Below the pieces are notes generated by a model. That model did not search any database. It saw only the letters and a program-made list of their open reading frames with translations, and was not told the origin of the DNA. Shown in pieces: positions 51,625 through 60,263 of a stretch of 64,000 bases of DNA. The position numbers and the translations under genes are program-made. Source of the DNA: SIG299 sp045531895 (lineage in GTDB: Bacteria > Bacillota > Clostridia > Lachnospirales > Lachnospiraceae); assembly GCA_045531895.1 (NCBI GenBank), contig JAZSEW010000016.1, forward strand, positions 12,112-76,111, in the 5' to 3' direction. Numbering within the stretch: the stretch's first letter is position 1; each line of letters begins with the position of its first letter.

Positions 51625-53511
51625 ATGACGAAAAAACAGAAAAAAATGTTAAAGAAACTATTGGCTGCCGTAGCAGTGTTTGCTGCCGCCTGTATCGTTT
51701 CCTATCTGCTGCCAAATTTTCCGGGGCAGCAGTGGTTTTCTCTTGCCATCTTTTTAACTGCCTACATTCTTGCCGGCGGAGATATTATCCGTAAAGCCCT
51801 GCTTGGCATAAAAAACGGTCAGGTATTTGACGAAAACTTTTTAATGTCTCTGGCTACCATTGGTGCCTTCTTTGTAGGCGAGTATCCGGAAGGCGTACTG
51901 GTTATGGTACTCTATCAGATTGGAGAGCTGTTCCAGGCGTATGCCGTAGGCAAATCCAGAAAGTCCATCACTTCCCTGATGCAAATCCGCCCGGACTCCG
52001 CAAACCTGTTAAGAGACGGCGAAACTACGGAAGTTTCTCCGGAAAAGGTTGCTATAGGGGATTACATTTTAGTAAAACCCGGTGAAAAAATCCCACTAGA
52101 CGGCGTAGTAACAGAAGGTTCCTCATTACTTGATACTGCCGCCCTCACCGGCGAAGCACTGCCAAAAGAGGTGTCTTCCGGTGACTCCGCTATCAGCGGC
52201 TGTATCAATCTGCGCGGCACCCTGACCATTCAGGTTACCAAAACCTTCGGAGAATCCACCGTTTCCAAGATTCTTGATATGGTAGAAAATGCCTCTGCCA
52301 AAAAGGCAAAAGCGGAGAACTTTATTTCCAGATTTGCCGGATATTATACTCCGGTTGTTGTTATTCTGGCAGTCCTGCTTGCTTTTCTGCCACCGCTTCT
52401 TTTAAAAGAGAGCTTCTCCAACTGGATTTACCGTGCCTTAAACTTTCTTGTTGTTTCCTGCCCTTGTGCACTGGTTATCTCCATCCCGCTGGGATTCTTC
52501 GGCGGTATCGGAGGTGCTGCAAAGCATGGTATTCTGATGAAAGGCAGTAACTACTTAGAGACACTTTCAAATGCCAATACTTTTGTATTCGACAAAACCG
52601 GAACTCTGACGAAAGGGAACTTCAAGGTTACAAAACTGGCTCCTTCCTGCATCAGTGAAGCTGATTTACTCAGATACACTGCTCTGGCAGAAAGCCATTC
52701 TTCCCATCCGATTGCCGTTTCCATTGTAGAGGAATACAAAGCTGCTTTGTCCGTATCTGATACTATTCCTGTCGCTTCTGAAGCAGAAGAACTGGCAGGC
52801 TTTGGCATCCACGCCATTGTGGAAGAAAAAGAAATATTTGCAGGAAATCTGCGCCTGATGAAGGAAAAAGGCATCACAGTTCCGGACTTCCATACCGGAC
52901 TCACTGTCGGCACTGCGGTTTATGTTGCCATTAATGGCATCTTTGCCGGCACCATCTGCGTAGAAGACGAATTAAAGACCGATACAATTCCTGCCCTTGC
53001 AGAATTAAAGCGCTCCGGAATCAAAAAACTGGTCATGTTAACCGGTGACAAAAAGGCCACCGGAGAAGCCATTGCCTCCAAGCTTGGTTTGGACGAGGTT
53101 CACACCGACCTGCTTCCGGCAGATAAAGTGACACATCTGGAATCCTTGTTAGAGCAACAGGCTTCCGGTCATACCCTTGGTTATGTGGGAGATGGCATCA
53201 ATGACGCGCCGGTGCTTGCCCGCGCCGATATTGGTATTGCTATGGGTGGTCTGGGCTCCGATGCCGCCATCGAAGCAGCCGACATCGTTATTATGACCGA
53301 CGAACCATCCAAATTGCCGGTTGCTATCCGCATTGCAAAAGGCACCATGGCAATTGTGCGCCAGAACATCGTATTTGCTCTTGGCATTAAAGTACTGGTA
53401 CTGATTCTAAGTGCTCTTGGATACTCCAACATGTGGTGGGCTATCTTTGCTGATGTAGGTGTATGCGTCATTGCAATTTTAAATTCCATGCGGGCATTAC
53501 ATTTGAAGTAA
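51625..53511 (+). CDS. P1B-type heavy-metal-translocating ATPase (Zn/Cd/Pb class)
   Basis: 628 residues. The membrane CPC (VVSCPCALVIS), phosphorylation site DKTGTLTKG and hinge GDGINDAP are all present. The last membrane helix ends FADVGVCVIAILNSMR; the DVG motif is typical of the zinc/cadmium/lead class. No HMA domain is fused at the amino end, in keeping with the separate HMA protein upstream. It uses ATP to export metal ions. Cation specificity needs biochemical proof. Confidence 0.93.
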   Translation: MTKKQKKMLKKLLAAVAVFAAACIVSYLLPNFPGQQWFSLAIFLTAYILAGGDIIRKALLGIKNGQVFDENFLMSLATIGAFFVGEYPEGVLVMVLYQIGELFQAYAVGKSRKSITSLMQIRPDSANLLRDGETTEVSPEKVAIGDYILVKPGEKIPLDGVVTEGSSLLDTAALTGEALPKEVSSGDSAISGCINLRGTLTIQVTKTFGESTVSKILDMVENASAKKAKAENFISRFAGYYTPVVVILAVLLAFLPPLLLKESFSNWIYRALNFLVVSCPCALVISIPLGFFGGIGGAAKHGILMKGSNYLETLSNANTFVFDKTGTLTKGNFKVTKLAPSCISEADLLRYTALAESHSSHPIAVSIVEEYKAALSVSDTIPVASEAEELAGFGIHAIVEEKEIFAGNLRLMKEKGITVPDFHTGLTVGTAVYVAINGIFAGTICVEDELKTDTIPALAELKRSGIKKLVMLTGDKKATGEAIASKLGLDEVHTDLLPADKVTHLESLLEQQASGHTLGYVGDGINDAPVLARADIGIAMGGLGSDAAIEAADIVIMTDEPSKLPVAIRIAKGTMAIVRQNIVFALGIKVLVLILSALGYSNMWWAIFADVGVCVIAILNSMRALHLK

Positions 53512-53536
53512 TATGAAGATAAGGAGGAAAATCATT

Positions 53537-54154
53537 ATGTTCTGGGATACTGTTGCACCGCTATATAACCTGTTTGAAAACATTTATAACGGTAAAGTAA
53601 ACAAAAAGCTCTGCACCGAAGTTTCTGCGCTGATAGATTCCTCTGACCGCGTACTGGAATGTGCCTGCGGCGCCGGAATGTTAAGTGTTCCCATCGCCAA
53701 AAAGTGCAAAGAATTAATTGCCACCGACTATTCCACCGGAATGCTTGCACAGACAAAGAAAGCCTGTAAAGGCTTGTCAAATGTCAATATCCAAAGGGCA
53801 AACATTCTTGCCTTAAATTGCAAAAATAATTCCTTTGATAAGGTGGTTGCCGGAAATGTCATTCACCTGTTAGATGATCCTGCTGCCGCTCTCCGTGAAC
53901 TGATGCGTGTCTGTAAGTCCGGCGGAAAACTGATTATTCCAACGTATATTAACATTGAACGAGACGGTAAACCGAATATTCCGGTAAGAATTTTTAAGAA
54001 GCTTGGCGCAAATTTCAAGCAACAGTTTGATTTTGCAACCTATCAGAAATTTTTCAAAGAAGCCGGATACCCGGATGCAGAATACATTTTAGTAGACGGC
54101 AAAATGCCTTGCGCCCTTGCCATTATTACAAAAACTAAGGAGGAGTTGGATTAA
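53537..54154 (+). CDS. SAM-dependent methyltransferase in metal operon
   Basis: 205 residues. Class I motif I is VLECACGAGMLSVPIA with ATDYSTGML after it and NIQRANILALNCKNNSFDKVVAGNVIHLLDD downstream, resembling UbiE/ArsM-type enzymes. Only a few cysteines are present, and I could not confirm the ArsM Cys set. It sits between the ATPase (25-base gap) and arsR; metal or metalloid methylation is possible but not shown. AGGAGG is 9 bases upstream. Confidence 0.82.
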   Translation: MFWDTVAPLYNLFENIYNGKVNKKLCTEVSALIDSSDRVLECACGAGMLSVPIAKKCKELIATDYSTGMLAQTKKACKGLSNVNIQRANILALNCKNNSFDKVVAGNVIHLLDDPAAALRELMRVCKSGGKLIIPTYINIERDGKPNIPVRIFKKLGANFKQQFDFATYQKFFKEAGYPDAEYILVDGKMPCALAIITKTKEELD

Positions 54155-54155
54155 G

Positions 54156-54515
54156 ATGAACAAAGAAGAACATTTACACAACCACGGCGGCAACCTTTCT
54201 GACCTGATGGCCTCCATCCCAACAGAGCAGCAGTTTTTCATGGCGGCCGACGTATTCAGTATGCTTTGCGACAGCACCAGACTCCGTATTCTCTGGCTCC
54301 TCTGCCATACAGAGGAATGTGTCAGTGACATTGCCGCAGCGGTAGATATGAGTTCCCCGGCGGTATCCCATCACCTGAGAAATTTAAAGCAGTCCGGTCT
54401 GATTACCAGCCGCAGAGAAGGCAAGGAAGTTTTGTACACACTGGCAAAAACTAAGGAAGCCACGTTAGTACACAACATGATTGATGATATTTTTGAAAGT
54501 AATTGTCCGAGATAG
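54156..54515 (+). CDS. ArsR/SmtB-family metal-responsive repressor
   Basis: 119 residues. Winged helix with VSDIAAAVDMSSPAVSHHLRNLKQSGLI as recognition helix. The amino end is His-rich (HLHNHGG), and ECVSD is in the position where CadC/ArsR have a metal-binding Cys motif, but with only one Cys. Metal sensing by His/Asp in the last helix (HNMIDDIF) is therefore likelier. AAGGAGG lies about 12 bases before ATG 54156. It is the last gene of the operon and would act on the operator at 51322-51349. Confidence 0.9.
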   Translation: MNKEEHLHNHGGNLSDLMASIPTEQQFFMAADVFSMLCDSTRLRILWLLCHTEECVSDIAAAVDMSSPAVSHHLRNLKQSGLITSRREGKEVLYTLAKTKEATLVHNMIDDIFESNCPR

Positions 54516-54610
54516 AGATTCTATGAGCAATCACTTACCACACTTACACATATTTAAAGCGTGCAGAAAAAGTAGGATTAATGCAGATGACCTCCATAAT
54601 TAAATAGAAG

Positions 54611-54655
54611 AAGCCTTATGTCCAACCTCTCCAGATGAACACAAGGCTAATTTTT
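54611..54655 (+). terminator. Terminator after the metal-efflux operon
   Basis: AGCCTTATGT pairs with ACACAAGGCT with one mismatch, followed by AATTTTT. Confidence 0.65.
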
Positions 54656-54667
54656 ACAGTTTCTATT

Positions 54668-54845
54668 TTAAAGTTTTTCAATTTCTTCTTCAAGCTTTTT
54701 GATTTCCATCAAAACGGAATCTATACTTTCTTGATAACCTGCATTTCCCACTTCTTTAATTCTCCTAAAATTTTCTTTTGCTCATCTCCATTCTTGGTAA
54801 ATTTAGTATATCCGTCCCCACGCACTCGGTGGGATACTTCTCAGA
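54668..54845 (-). pseudogene. Remnant of a coiled-coil protein, frameshifted
   Basis: Reading on the minus strand from about 54845, the frame gives HRVRGDGYTKFTKNGDEQKK then ILGELK. It moves to another frame near 54760, where VGNAGYQESIDSVLMEIKK continues to LEEEIEKL and TAA (54670-54668). Together these look like the carboxy end of a lost protein ending in a coiled coil. No start is left, and the upstream end borders the long inverted-repeat element. Family not recognised. Confidence 0.45.
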
Positions 54846-54848
54846 TTA

Positions 54849-55086
54849 ATCAAATTTGGCGCGTTATTTTTTGCGATAAGTGTCTTGCGGAGAAAGTATA
54901 GAGTTTCATACACTTTGCCTCGTAATCAGTAAATTTCCAACAGGACGTTGGAAATAGGATTGGCTGAGCCACGGATGGCGAATCCAATCCAGTTACGTCA
55001 CTTAAAACAATCTATCCGCAAAGTGTATAGAAACTCATGCTTTCACAGCATTAGCATAGCGTAAAAAATAACGCGCCAAATTTGAT
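54849..55086. repeat. 238-bp long-armed inverted-repeat element
   Basis: Outer arms ATCAAATTTGGCGCG... (54849-54875) and the complementary 55060-55086 match over 27 bp with one mismatch. Inner arms GAGTTTCATACACTTTGC and GCAAAGTGTATAGAAACTC pair with one bulge. The core holds two clean hairpins, TTTCCAAC/GTTGGAAA and GGATTGG/CCAATCC with the loop CTGAGCCACGGATGGCGAAT. It lies between the convergent arsR operon and foldase gene. It has no recognisable coding content. Confidence 0.75.
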
Positions 55087-55097
55087 AAAATGTAGAA

Positions 55098-56129
55098 CTA
55101 CCCCACCGATTTCATATCGAAGTCCAGTGCATCCCACATTTCTTCATTCACCTCAATGTGTGTCGTGCCTCTCCACTCCTTATAACGGGTTTTAAACTCT
55201 TCTTCCTGTCTGGTGGCAATCATTTCCTCTTTTTTCTCGTGGGTTGCATCTACATCAAAGTCTGATACACAATAAAAAATGTAGTAATAATCCGTGGTTT
55301 CAATTACCTCGGAAATTTCTCCGGCATTCAATGCCAACACCGCGTCTTCATAGCTTTCCGGAAAGCCTCCGATGCCGCCGATAATCTCTAACATGGTTGC
55401 TTCCTCTGTATTTTTTTCTGCCAGCTTATAAAAATCGTCGGTTTGAAGTGCCTGCTCTCTTAGGGATTTTACACGGTTCTTCAATTCTTCCAGCTCTGTC
55501 CCTTCATAAGAAACCCGATTACCGTCAGAATCAATTTTAAAATTACGGATAGCAATGGTATAAAATCTGTGTTGTGCTGCTTCTTCATCCGGAATATCCG
55601 TATTCACATTTAAAGTAGTTACCTCAAAGGTTTTTCTGGCAAGCAGGTTATCAGAATAAATACGACGCACAATATCAGCATTCACACCATGCATCAGCAT
55701 CTCCGACCCCCGAATTTTTTCCATATATGCAGCCGTCTGCTCATCCACCTGCTGTAATTCTTCTTCCGACAGCACAATGCCAAGCTCGGATGCTTTCTGA
55801 CAAACCACCTTCACATAAATAATCTGTTCCAACGTCTGATCCTTAATAACCTCACCCATTGTGTTCCCGTGACTGTCCACCGCATACTTCCAGATATCAC
55901 TGCCGTAATACTGCTCATAATCCTGTTGCACCGCATTCAGGTAAATCATCCCCTCCCGGTAGTCCACCTGGGTATCACCAATTCGGAGCATACTGCCCTC
56001 CTGCCATACGGTCTCTTCTTCCTTATCCTCTTTCTTGCGGCCAAAAATCACTGCTGCCAATACTAAAATCAGCACAAATATCAGAATTTTCGGTATTATT
56101 GAACTGCTCTGTTTTCTTCTACGACTCAT
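55098..56129 (-). CDS. Membrane-anchored SurA/PrsA-like peptidyl-prolyl isomerase
   Basis: 343 residues. One amino-terminal membrane helix (IIPKILIFVLILVLAAVIFG) behind a basic start, a SurA_N-type helical region, and a C-terminal part with the parvulin-like segment ATMLEIIGGIGGFPESYEDAVLALNAGEISEVIETTDYYYI. It is likely to help exported proteins fold. Parvulin active-site residues are only partly recognisable, so isomerase activity is not certain. It begins right after mfd (adjacent stop and start), suggesting cotranscription. Confidence 0.8.
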   Translation of the reverse strand: MSRRRKQSSSIIPKILIFVLILVLAAVIFGRKKEDKEEETVWQEGSMLRIGDTQVDYREGMIYLNAVQQDYEQYYGSDIWKYAVDSHGNTMGEVIKDQTLEQIIYVKVVCQKASELGIVLSEEELQQVDEQTAAYMEKIRGSEMLMHGVNADIVRRIYSDNLLARKTFEVTTLNVNTDIPDEEAAQHRFYTIAIRNFKIDSDGNRVSYEGTELEELKNRVKSLREQALQTDDFYKLAEKNTEEATMLEIIGGIGGFPESYEDAVLALNAGEISEVIETTDYYYIFYCVSDFDVDATHEKKEEMIATRQEEEFKTRYKEWRGTTHIEVNEEMWDALDFDMKSVG

Positions 56130-59100
56130 TTAATTCTCCTCCACAAGTTCTGCCAGTTCCAGTAAAAATTCTTTTAACAGCCCAAGCATCCAGTCAGCTT
56201 CTGCTTTTGGGGTCATTGGCTTACGTCTCCCCGGAAGCTTATATATAAAATAAGGACTGGTCTCCAGTACAAATTTAAGATACGCCTTCCTCTGTTCTAT
56301 AAATCCCTGTAACAGTTCTGTTTTCAGCCGTGCTCTCGGGTACAGTGTCAGTTTAACTTCTCCCCGGGACTGTTTTACCTCAGTAATATATACATTATGA
56401 CACATTGCTTTCAATAACGCAATCTGTAAAAGGCTGTCAAAGGCCGACGGAATATCGCCATAACGGTCTACCAGTTCCTCGGAAAGGTCATTAAAATCTT
56501 CCCTCGAAGCAATACATGCCACCCGTTTATACATATCCAGCTTCTGCACCTCGTTACGAATATAGGTCGCAGGAATATAGGCATCCACTTCGAGATCCAT
56601 GACGGTTTCAAAGGAATCCTCTTCTCTCACTTCACCCTTTAGCGTAAGCACTGCCTGATTTAACATTTTACAATATAAATCATAACCTACCGCCTCCATG
56701 TGTCCGCTCTGCTCGGCGCCAAGCAGGTTTCCGGCACCGCGGATTTCCAAATCGCGCATAGCAATCTTAAAACCGGAACCAAGCTCCGTAAATTGTCTGA
56801 TTGCCTGCAGACGCTTCTCTGCCACTTCTTTTAACATTTTATCCCGCTTATACATAAGAAATGCATAAGAAGTACGATTAGAACGCCCGACTCTTCCCCG
56901 TAACTGATACATTTGCGAAAGTCCCAGACGGTCCGCGTCATCAATAATCATGGTATTCGCATTGGAAATGTCCATACCTGTCTCAATGATAGTGGTGGAA
57001 ATCAATACATCAATTTCGCCATTGATAAACTCATACATGATTTTTTCCAGCTGCCGTTCACTCATCTGACCATGTGCATAGGCAACCTCTGCCTCCGGCA
57101 CCAGTCTTGCCACCTGATTTGCCACTTCTTCAATACCATTTACCCGATTATACACATAATACACCTGACCGCCACGCACCAGTTCACGGTGAATGGCTTC
57201 CTTGATAATTTCATCATTATGCTCCATAACAAACGTCTGAATCGGCAGACGGTCCACCGGCGGTTCTTCTAACACCGACATATCGCGAATACCTGCCAGA
57301 CTCATGTGCAGTGTTCTTGGAATCGGTGTGGCTGTCAGTGTGAGCACATCAATATTTTCTTTTAACTGCTTGATTTTTTCCTTGTGGGCAACGCCAAAGC
57401 GCTGTTCTTCATCTACAATCAGAAGTCCCAGGTTTTTAAAGCTGACATCCTTGGAGAGTACCCTGTGAGTACCAATCACAATATCCACCTCTCCCTTTGC
57501 AAGTCCCTCTAATACCGCCTTCTGCTGTGCAGGAGTGCGAAAACGTGACAACATGCCGATATTCATCGGGAAATTTATCATACGACTAACAAACGTGTTA
57601 TAGTGCTGTTGTGCCAGAATCGTGGTCGGCACCAGTACCACCACCTGCTTGCCGTTTTCCACTGCCTTAAAGGCAGCACGAATTGCGATCTCGGTCTTTC
57701 CATAGCCGACATCGCCGCAAATTAAGCGGTCCATGATTTTCCTGCTCTGCATATCCCGCTTCGTATCTTCAATTGCCCGTAACTGATCTTCTGTTTCCTC
57801 GTACGGGAATAGTTCTTCAAATTCTCTCTGCCATACCGTATCCTCACCAAAAGCAAAACCATTCTGCGACTCACGGTGTGCATACAGCCTTACCAGTTCC
57901 TCTGCCATGTCCTTTACCGCAGACTTTACTCTGGTTTTTGTACGTTTCCACTCAGCAGAATTCATTTTATTCAGCTTCGGTTTCTTCGCCGCATCAGCAC
58001 TGGCATACTTCTGGATACGGTCCAGACCGGTAGTAGGAATATATAAAATACCACCGTCTCCATATTCAATCTTGATAAAATCTTTGGTAACCTTTTCTAC
58101 CTCAATTTTTTCAATGCCACGGTAAATACCAACTCCCTGATCCTCATGTACCACATAATCACCAAAGGTCAACTCGTTAAAGCTCTGGATTTTCTGACCG
58201 CTGTACTCCTTCTTGTGCCTCTTTTTCTTCTTTTCTGCACCAAAAATATCACTTTCGGAAATCATAACAAACTTAAGTGCCGGATATTCAAAGCCCCGAC
58301 GGAGATTTCCCTGAATCACCATAATTTCGCTGTTTTTTACGACACGGTTTTTGTCCTCGCAAAAAAATGCCGGAAGTTCATACTCCCTTAAATCCTCCGC
58401 CAGTCGGGCCGCCCTTGTTCCGGACGAAGTTATTACAATCGTACGGTAGCCTTTCTTTTTCCATGTCGTTAAATCCTTGACCAAAAGCTCAAAATTAGAA
58501 TTGTACGGACTGACACTCTTTGCAGGAATATCAAAACATACCTTTGGTTTCAACAGGTCAAAGGAATACTCCATGGTAGACAATAAAAGCACTGTCCGTT
58601 TCTCCACTCCGCCAAGCAGTGCTTTATAGTCAAAGATGACTTCCGCCTGGCTCGGAAGGATGTAACCTTTTTCCAGACGTCCGGTCATACTTTCCCTGAA
58701 TTCCAACGCTGTTGTTTCTCCCTTTTCCGCAATGCGGCTCGGTTCATCCAGCACAAACAGGGTATCCTCCTCAAAATAGTCAAAAAAAGATACCGTCTCC
58801 TCACAAAAAGAAGTTATATATGAGTCAATAGCCGCATGCCCCGGACAATATTCCAGATTTTCCAAAAATTCCTCCGTAGTCCGGCGGATACGCATACCCT
58901 CTTCGTTTTTCATCTGAGAGCGAAGCACTTCCTCTGCTTTTTTTGCTTCTTCTAAAATCTTTTCTCTGCCCTTTTGCAAATCCGCCGCAGTAAAAATGTA
59001 TTCTGCTGCAGGAAACAGCGTAATTTCCGGAATCCGCTCTACCGTACGCTGGCTGTCCACGTCAAACACACGGATCGTGTCGATTTCATCACCAAACAAT

Positions 59101-59675
59101 TCAATTCGCACCGGTGCCTCTTCCGTCAAAGGAAACACATCAATAATACCGCCACGAACTGCAAATTCACCCGGCAATGCCACCTGAGCCTGTCGCTCAT
59201 ACCCGAGAGTCACCAAGCGCTTAATCAGAGCCTCTTCCTCTACCATATCTGCCTCAGAAAGATGCATTACCTTCTTTTTAATCTCAGAAAGCGGAAGCAG
59301 GCGGTCTATGCCGCCGTCAATGCTTGCTACCACCGTCACCGGTTCCTTTGTCAACAGTTTCTTAATTACCTGCAGACGCTCTTTCACAATAGCATTTCCA
59401 TGAATGTCTGCATTATAAAAGATAATATCTTTGGAAGGATACCTCACTACATTCGAATCATACAGACGGTAGTCCTCGCAGATTTCCTGCGCCTTTAGGT
59501 CACTGTAAGTGATAATCAGACGAACCGGAAAATGCTCTGACATTCCCGCAATCAAGTGGCATTTCTGGGAATCAATACAACCGGTCACATGGGCAGATTT
59601 GCCCCCCTGCAGCAGTTGTTTCTCCACCTCACAATATTCACTTATTTCCTTTAATGGTTCCAGATACGCTCTCAT
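56130..59675 (-). CDS. mfd: Transcription-repair coupling factor Mfd
   Basis: 1181 residues, full length. UvrB-like amino module, CarD-like RNA polymerase interaction domain (LTFGDYVVHEDQGVGIYRGI near 480), and RecG-like translocase with Walker A GDVGYGKTE and the DEEQRFGV box, then the TRG motif region and carboxy domain. It displaces stalled RNA polymerase and recruits UvrA. It overlaps the 3' end of pth by 38 bases. Confidence 0.97.
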   Translation of the reverse strand: MRAYLEPLKEISEYCEVEKQLLQGGKSAHVTGCIDSQKCHLIAGMSEHFPVRLIITYSDLKAQEICEDYRLYDSNVVRYPSKDIIFYNADIHGNAIVKERLQVIKKLLTKEPVTVVASIDGGIDRLLPLSEIKKKVMHLSEADMVEEEALIKRLVTLGYERQAQVALPGEFAVRGGIIDVFPLTEEAPVRIELFGDEIDTIRVFDVDSQRTVERIPEITLFPAAEYIFTAADLQKGREKILEEAKKAEEVLRSQMKNEEGMRIRRTTEEFLENLEYCPGHAAIDSYITSFCEETVSFFDYFEEDTLFVLDEPSRIAEKGETTALEFRESMTGRLEKGYILPSQAEVIFDYKALLGGVEKRTVLLLSTMEYSFDLLKPKVCFDIPAKSVSPYNSNFELLVKDLTTWKKKGYRTIVITSSGTRAARLAEDLREYELPAFFCEDKNRVVKNSEIMVIQGNLRRGFEYPALKFVMISESDIFGAEKKKKRHKKEYSGQKIQSFNELTFGDYVVHEDQGVGIYRGIEKIEVEKVTKDFIKIEYGDGGILYIPTTGLDRIQKYASADAAKKPKLNKMNSAEWKRTKTRVKSAVKDMAEELVRLYAHRESQNGFAFGEDTVWQREFEELFPYEETEDQLRAIEDTKRDMQSRKIMDRLICGDVGYGKTEIAIRAAFKAVENGKQVVVLVPTTILAQQHYNTFVSRMINFPMNIGMLSRFRTPAQQKAVLEGLAKGEVDIVIGTHRVLSKDVSFKNLGLLIVDEEQRFGVAHKEKIKQLKENIDVLTLTATPIPRTLHMSLAGIRDMSVLEEPPVDRLPIQTFVMEHNDEIIKEAIHRELVRGGQVYYVYNRVNGIEEVANQVARLVPEAEVAYAHGQMSERQLEKIMYEFINGEIDVLISTTIIETGMDISNANTMIIDDADRLGLSQMYQLRGRVGRSNRTSYAFLMYKRDKMLKEVAEKRLQAIRQFTELGSGFKIAMRDLEIRGAGNLLGAEQSGHMEAVGYDLYCKMLNQAVLTLKGEVREEDSFETVMDLEVDAYIPATYIRNEVQKLDMYKRVACIASREDFNDLSEELVDRYGDIPSAFDSLLQIALLKAMCHNVYITEVKQSRGEVKLTLYPRARLKTELLQGFIEQRKAYLKFVLETSPYFIYKLPGRRKPMTPKAEADWMLGLLKEFLLELAELVEEN

Positions 59676-60249
59676 TATTCTCCTGTTTTTTCCTGTTAAA
59701 AAGGTTCATTGCCGCAGACAATTCCTCTGCCACAAACATTTCGCACGCTCTTGCCGCATCCGCCAGAGCCTCCCGCATCAAAGGTTCCTCCTCTGCCGGA
59801 AAACGTCCTAACACATAATCTGCCAAGTCCCAGCCCGTCGGTTTTTCACCTACACCGATACGGACTCTTGCAAACTGCTCCGTACCCAGATGAGCAATAA
59901 TATTTTTTATTCCGTTATGCCCACCGGCACTGCCCTTTTCCCGGACCCTTAACTGCCCCGGTGCCAGACTGACATCATCATAACATACGATAATATCCTC
60001 CGGACCTGCTTTGTAAAAGTCCAGCACATCACGAACACTCTCTCCGCTTAAATTCATATATGTCTGAGGCTTTAATAAAATAACCTTTTCGCCACCAATA
60101 ATTCCTTTACCGCACAATGCCTTATGATTTTTTTCCGTCACACTGATGCGATGGTCATCTGCCAGCCTTGTAATTGCATCAAAGCCAATATTGTGTCTGG
60201 TTCCCACATACTGTGCTGTAGGATTTCCTAAACCGATAATAAATTTCAT
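59638..60249 (-). CDS. pth: Peptidyl-tRNA hydrolase
   Basis: 203 residues. GLGNPTAQYVGTRHNIGF with catalytic His, and the KPQTYMNLSGESV and GSAGGHNGIKN signatures are complete. It recycles peptidyl-tRNA in the cytoplasm. ATG 60249 is preferred; an in-frame GTG two codons upstream is possible. It heads the pth-mfd-foldase run, a common Firmicutes order. Confidence 0.96.
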   Translation of the reverse strand: MKFIIGLGNPTAQYVGTRHNIGFDAITRLADDHRISVTEKNHKALCGKGIIGGEKVILLKPQTYMNLSGESVRDVLDFYKAGPEDIIVCYDDVSLAPGQLRVREKGSAGGHNGIKNIIAHLGTEQFARVRIGVGEKPTGWDLADYVLGRFPAEEEPLMREALADAARACEMFVAEELSAAMNLFNRKKQENNESVSGTIKGNK

Positions 60250-60263
60250 ATTCACGCTTCCCC

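Noticed and set aside
54516..54610. Short plus-strand reading frames after arsR
   Set aside because: Fragments such as YLKRAEKVGLMQMTSIIK lack a start and ribosome site and have no recognised family; they could be remnants but cannot be supported.
54849..55086. CRISPR array or retron
   Set aside because: There is no regular spacer pattern, no cas gene and no reverse transcriptase; the structure is a single large palindrome.
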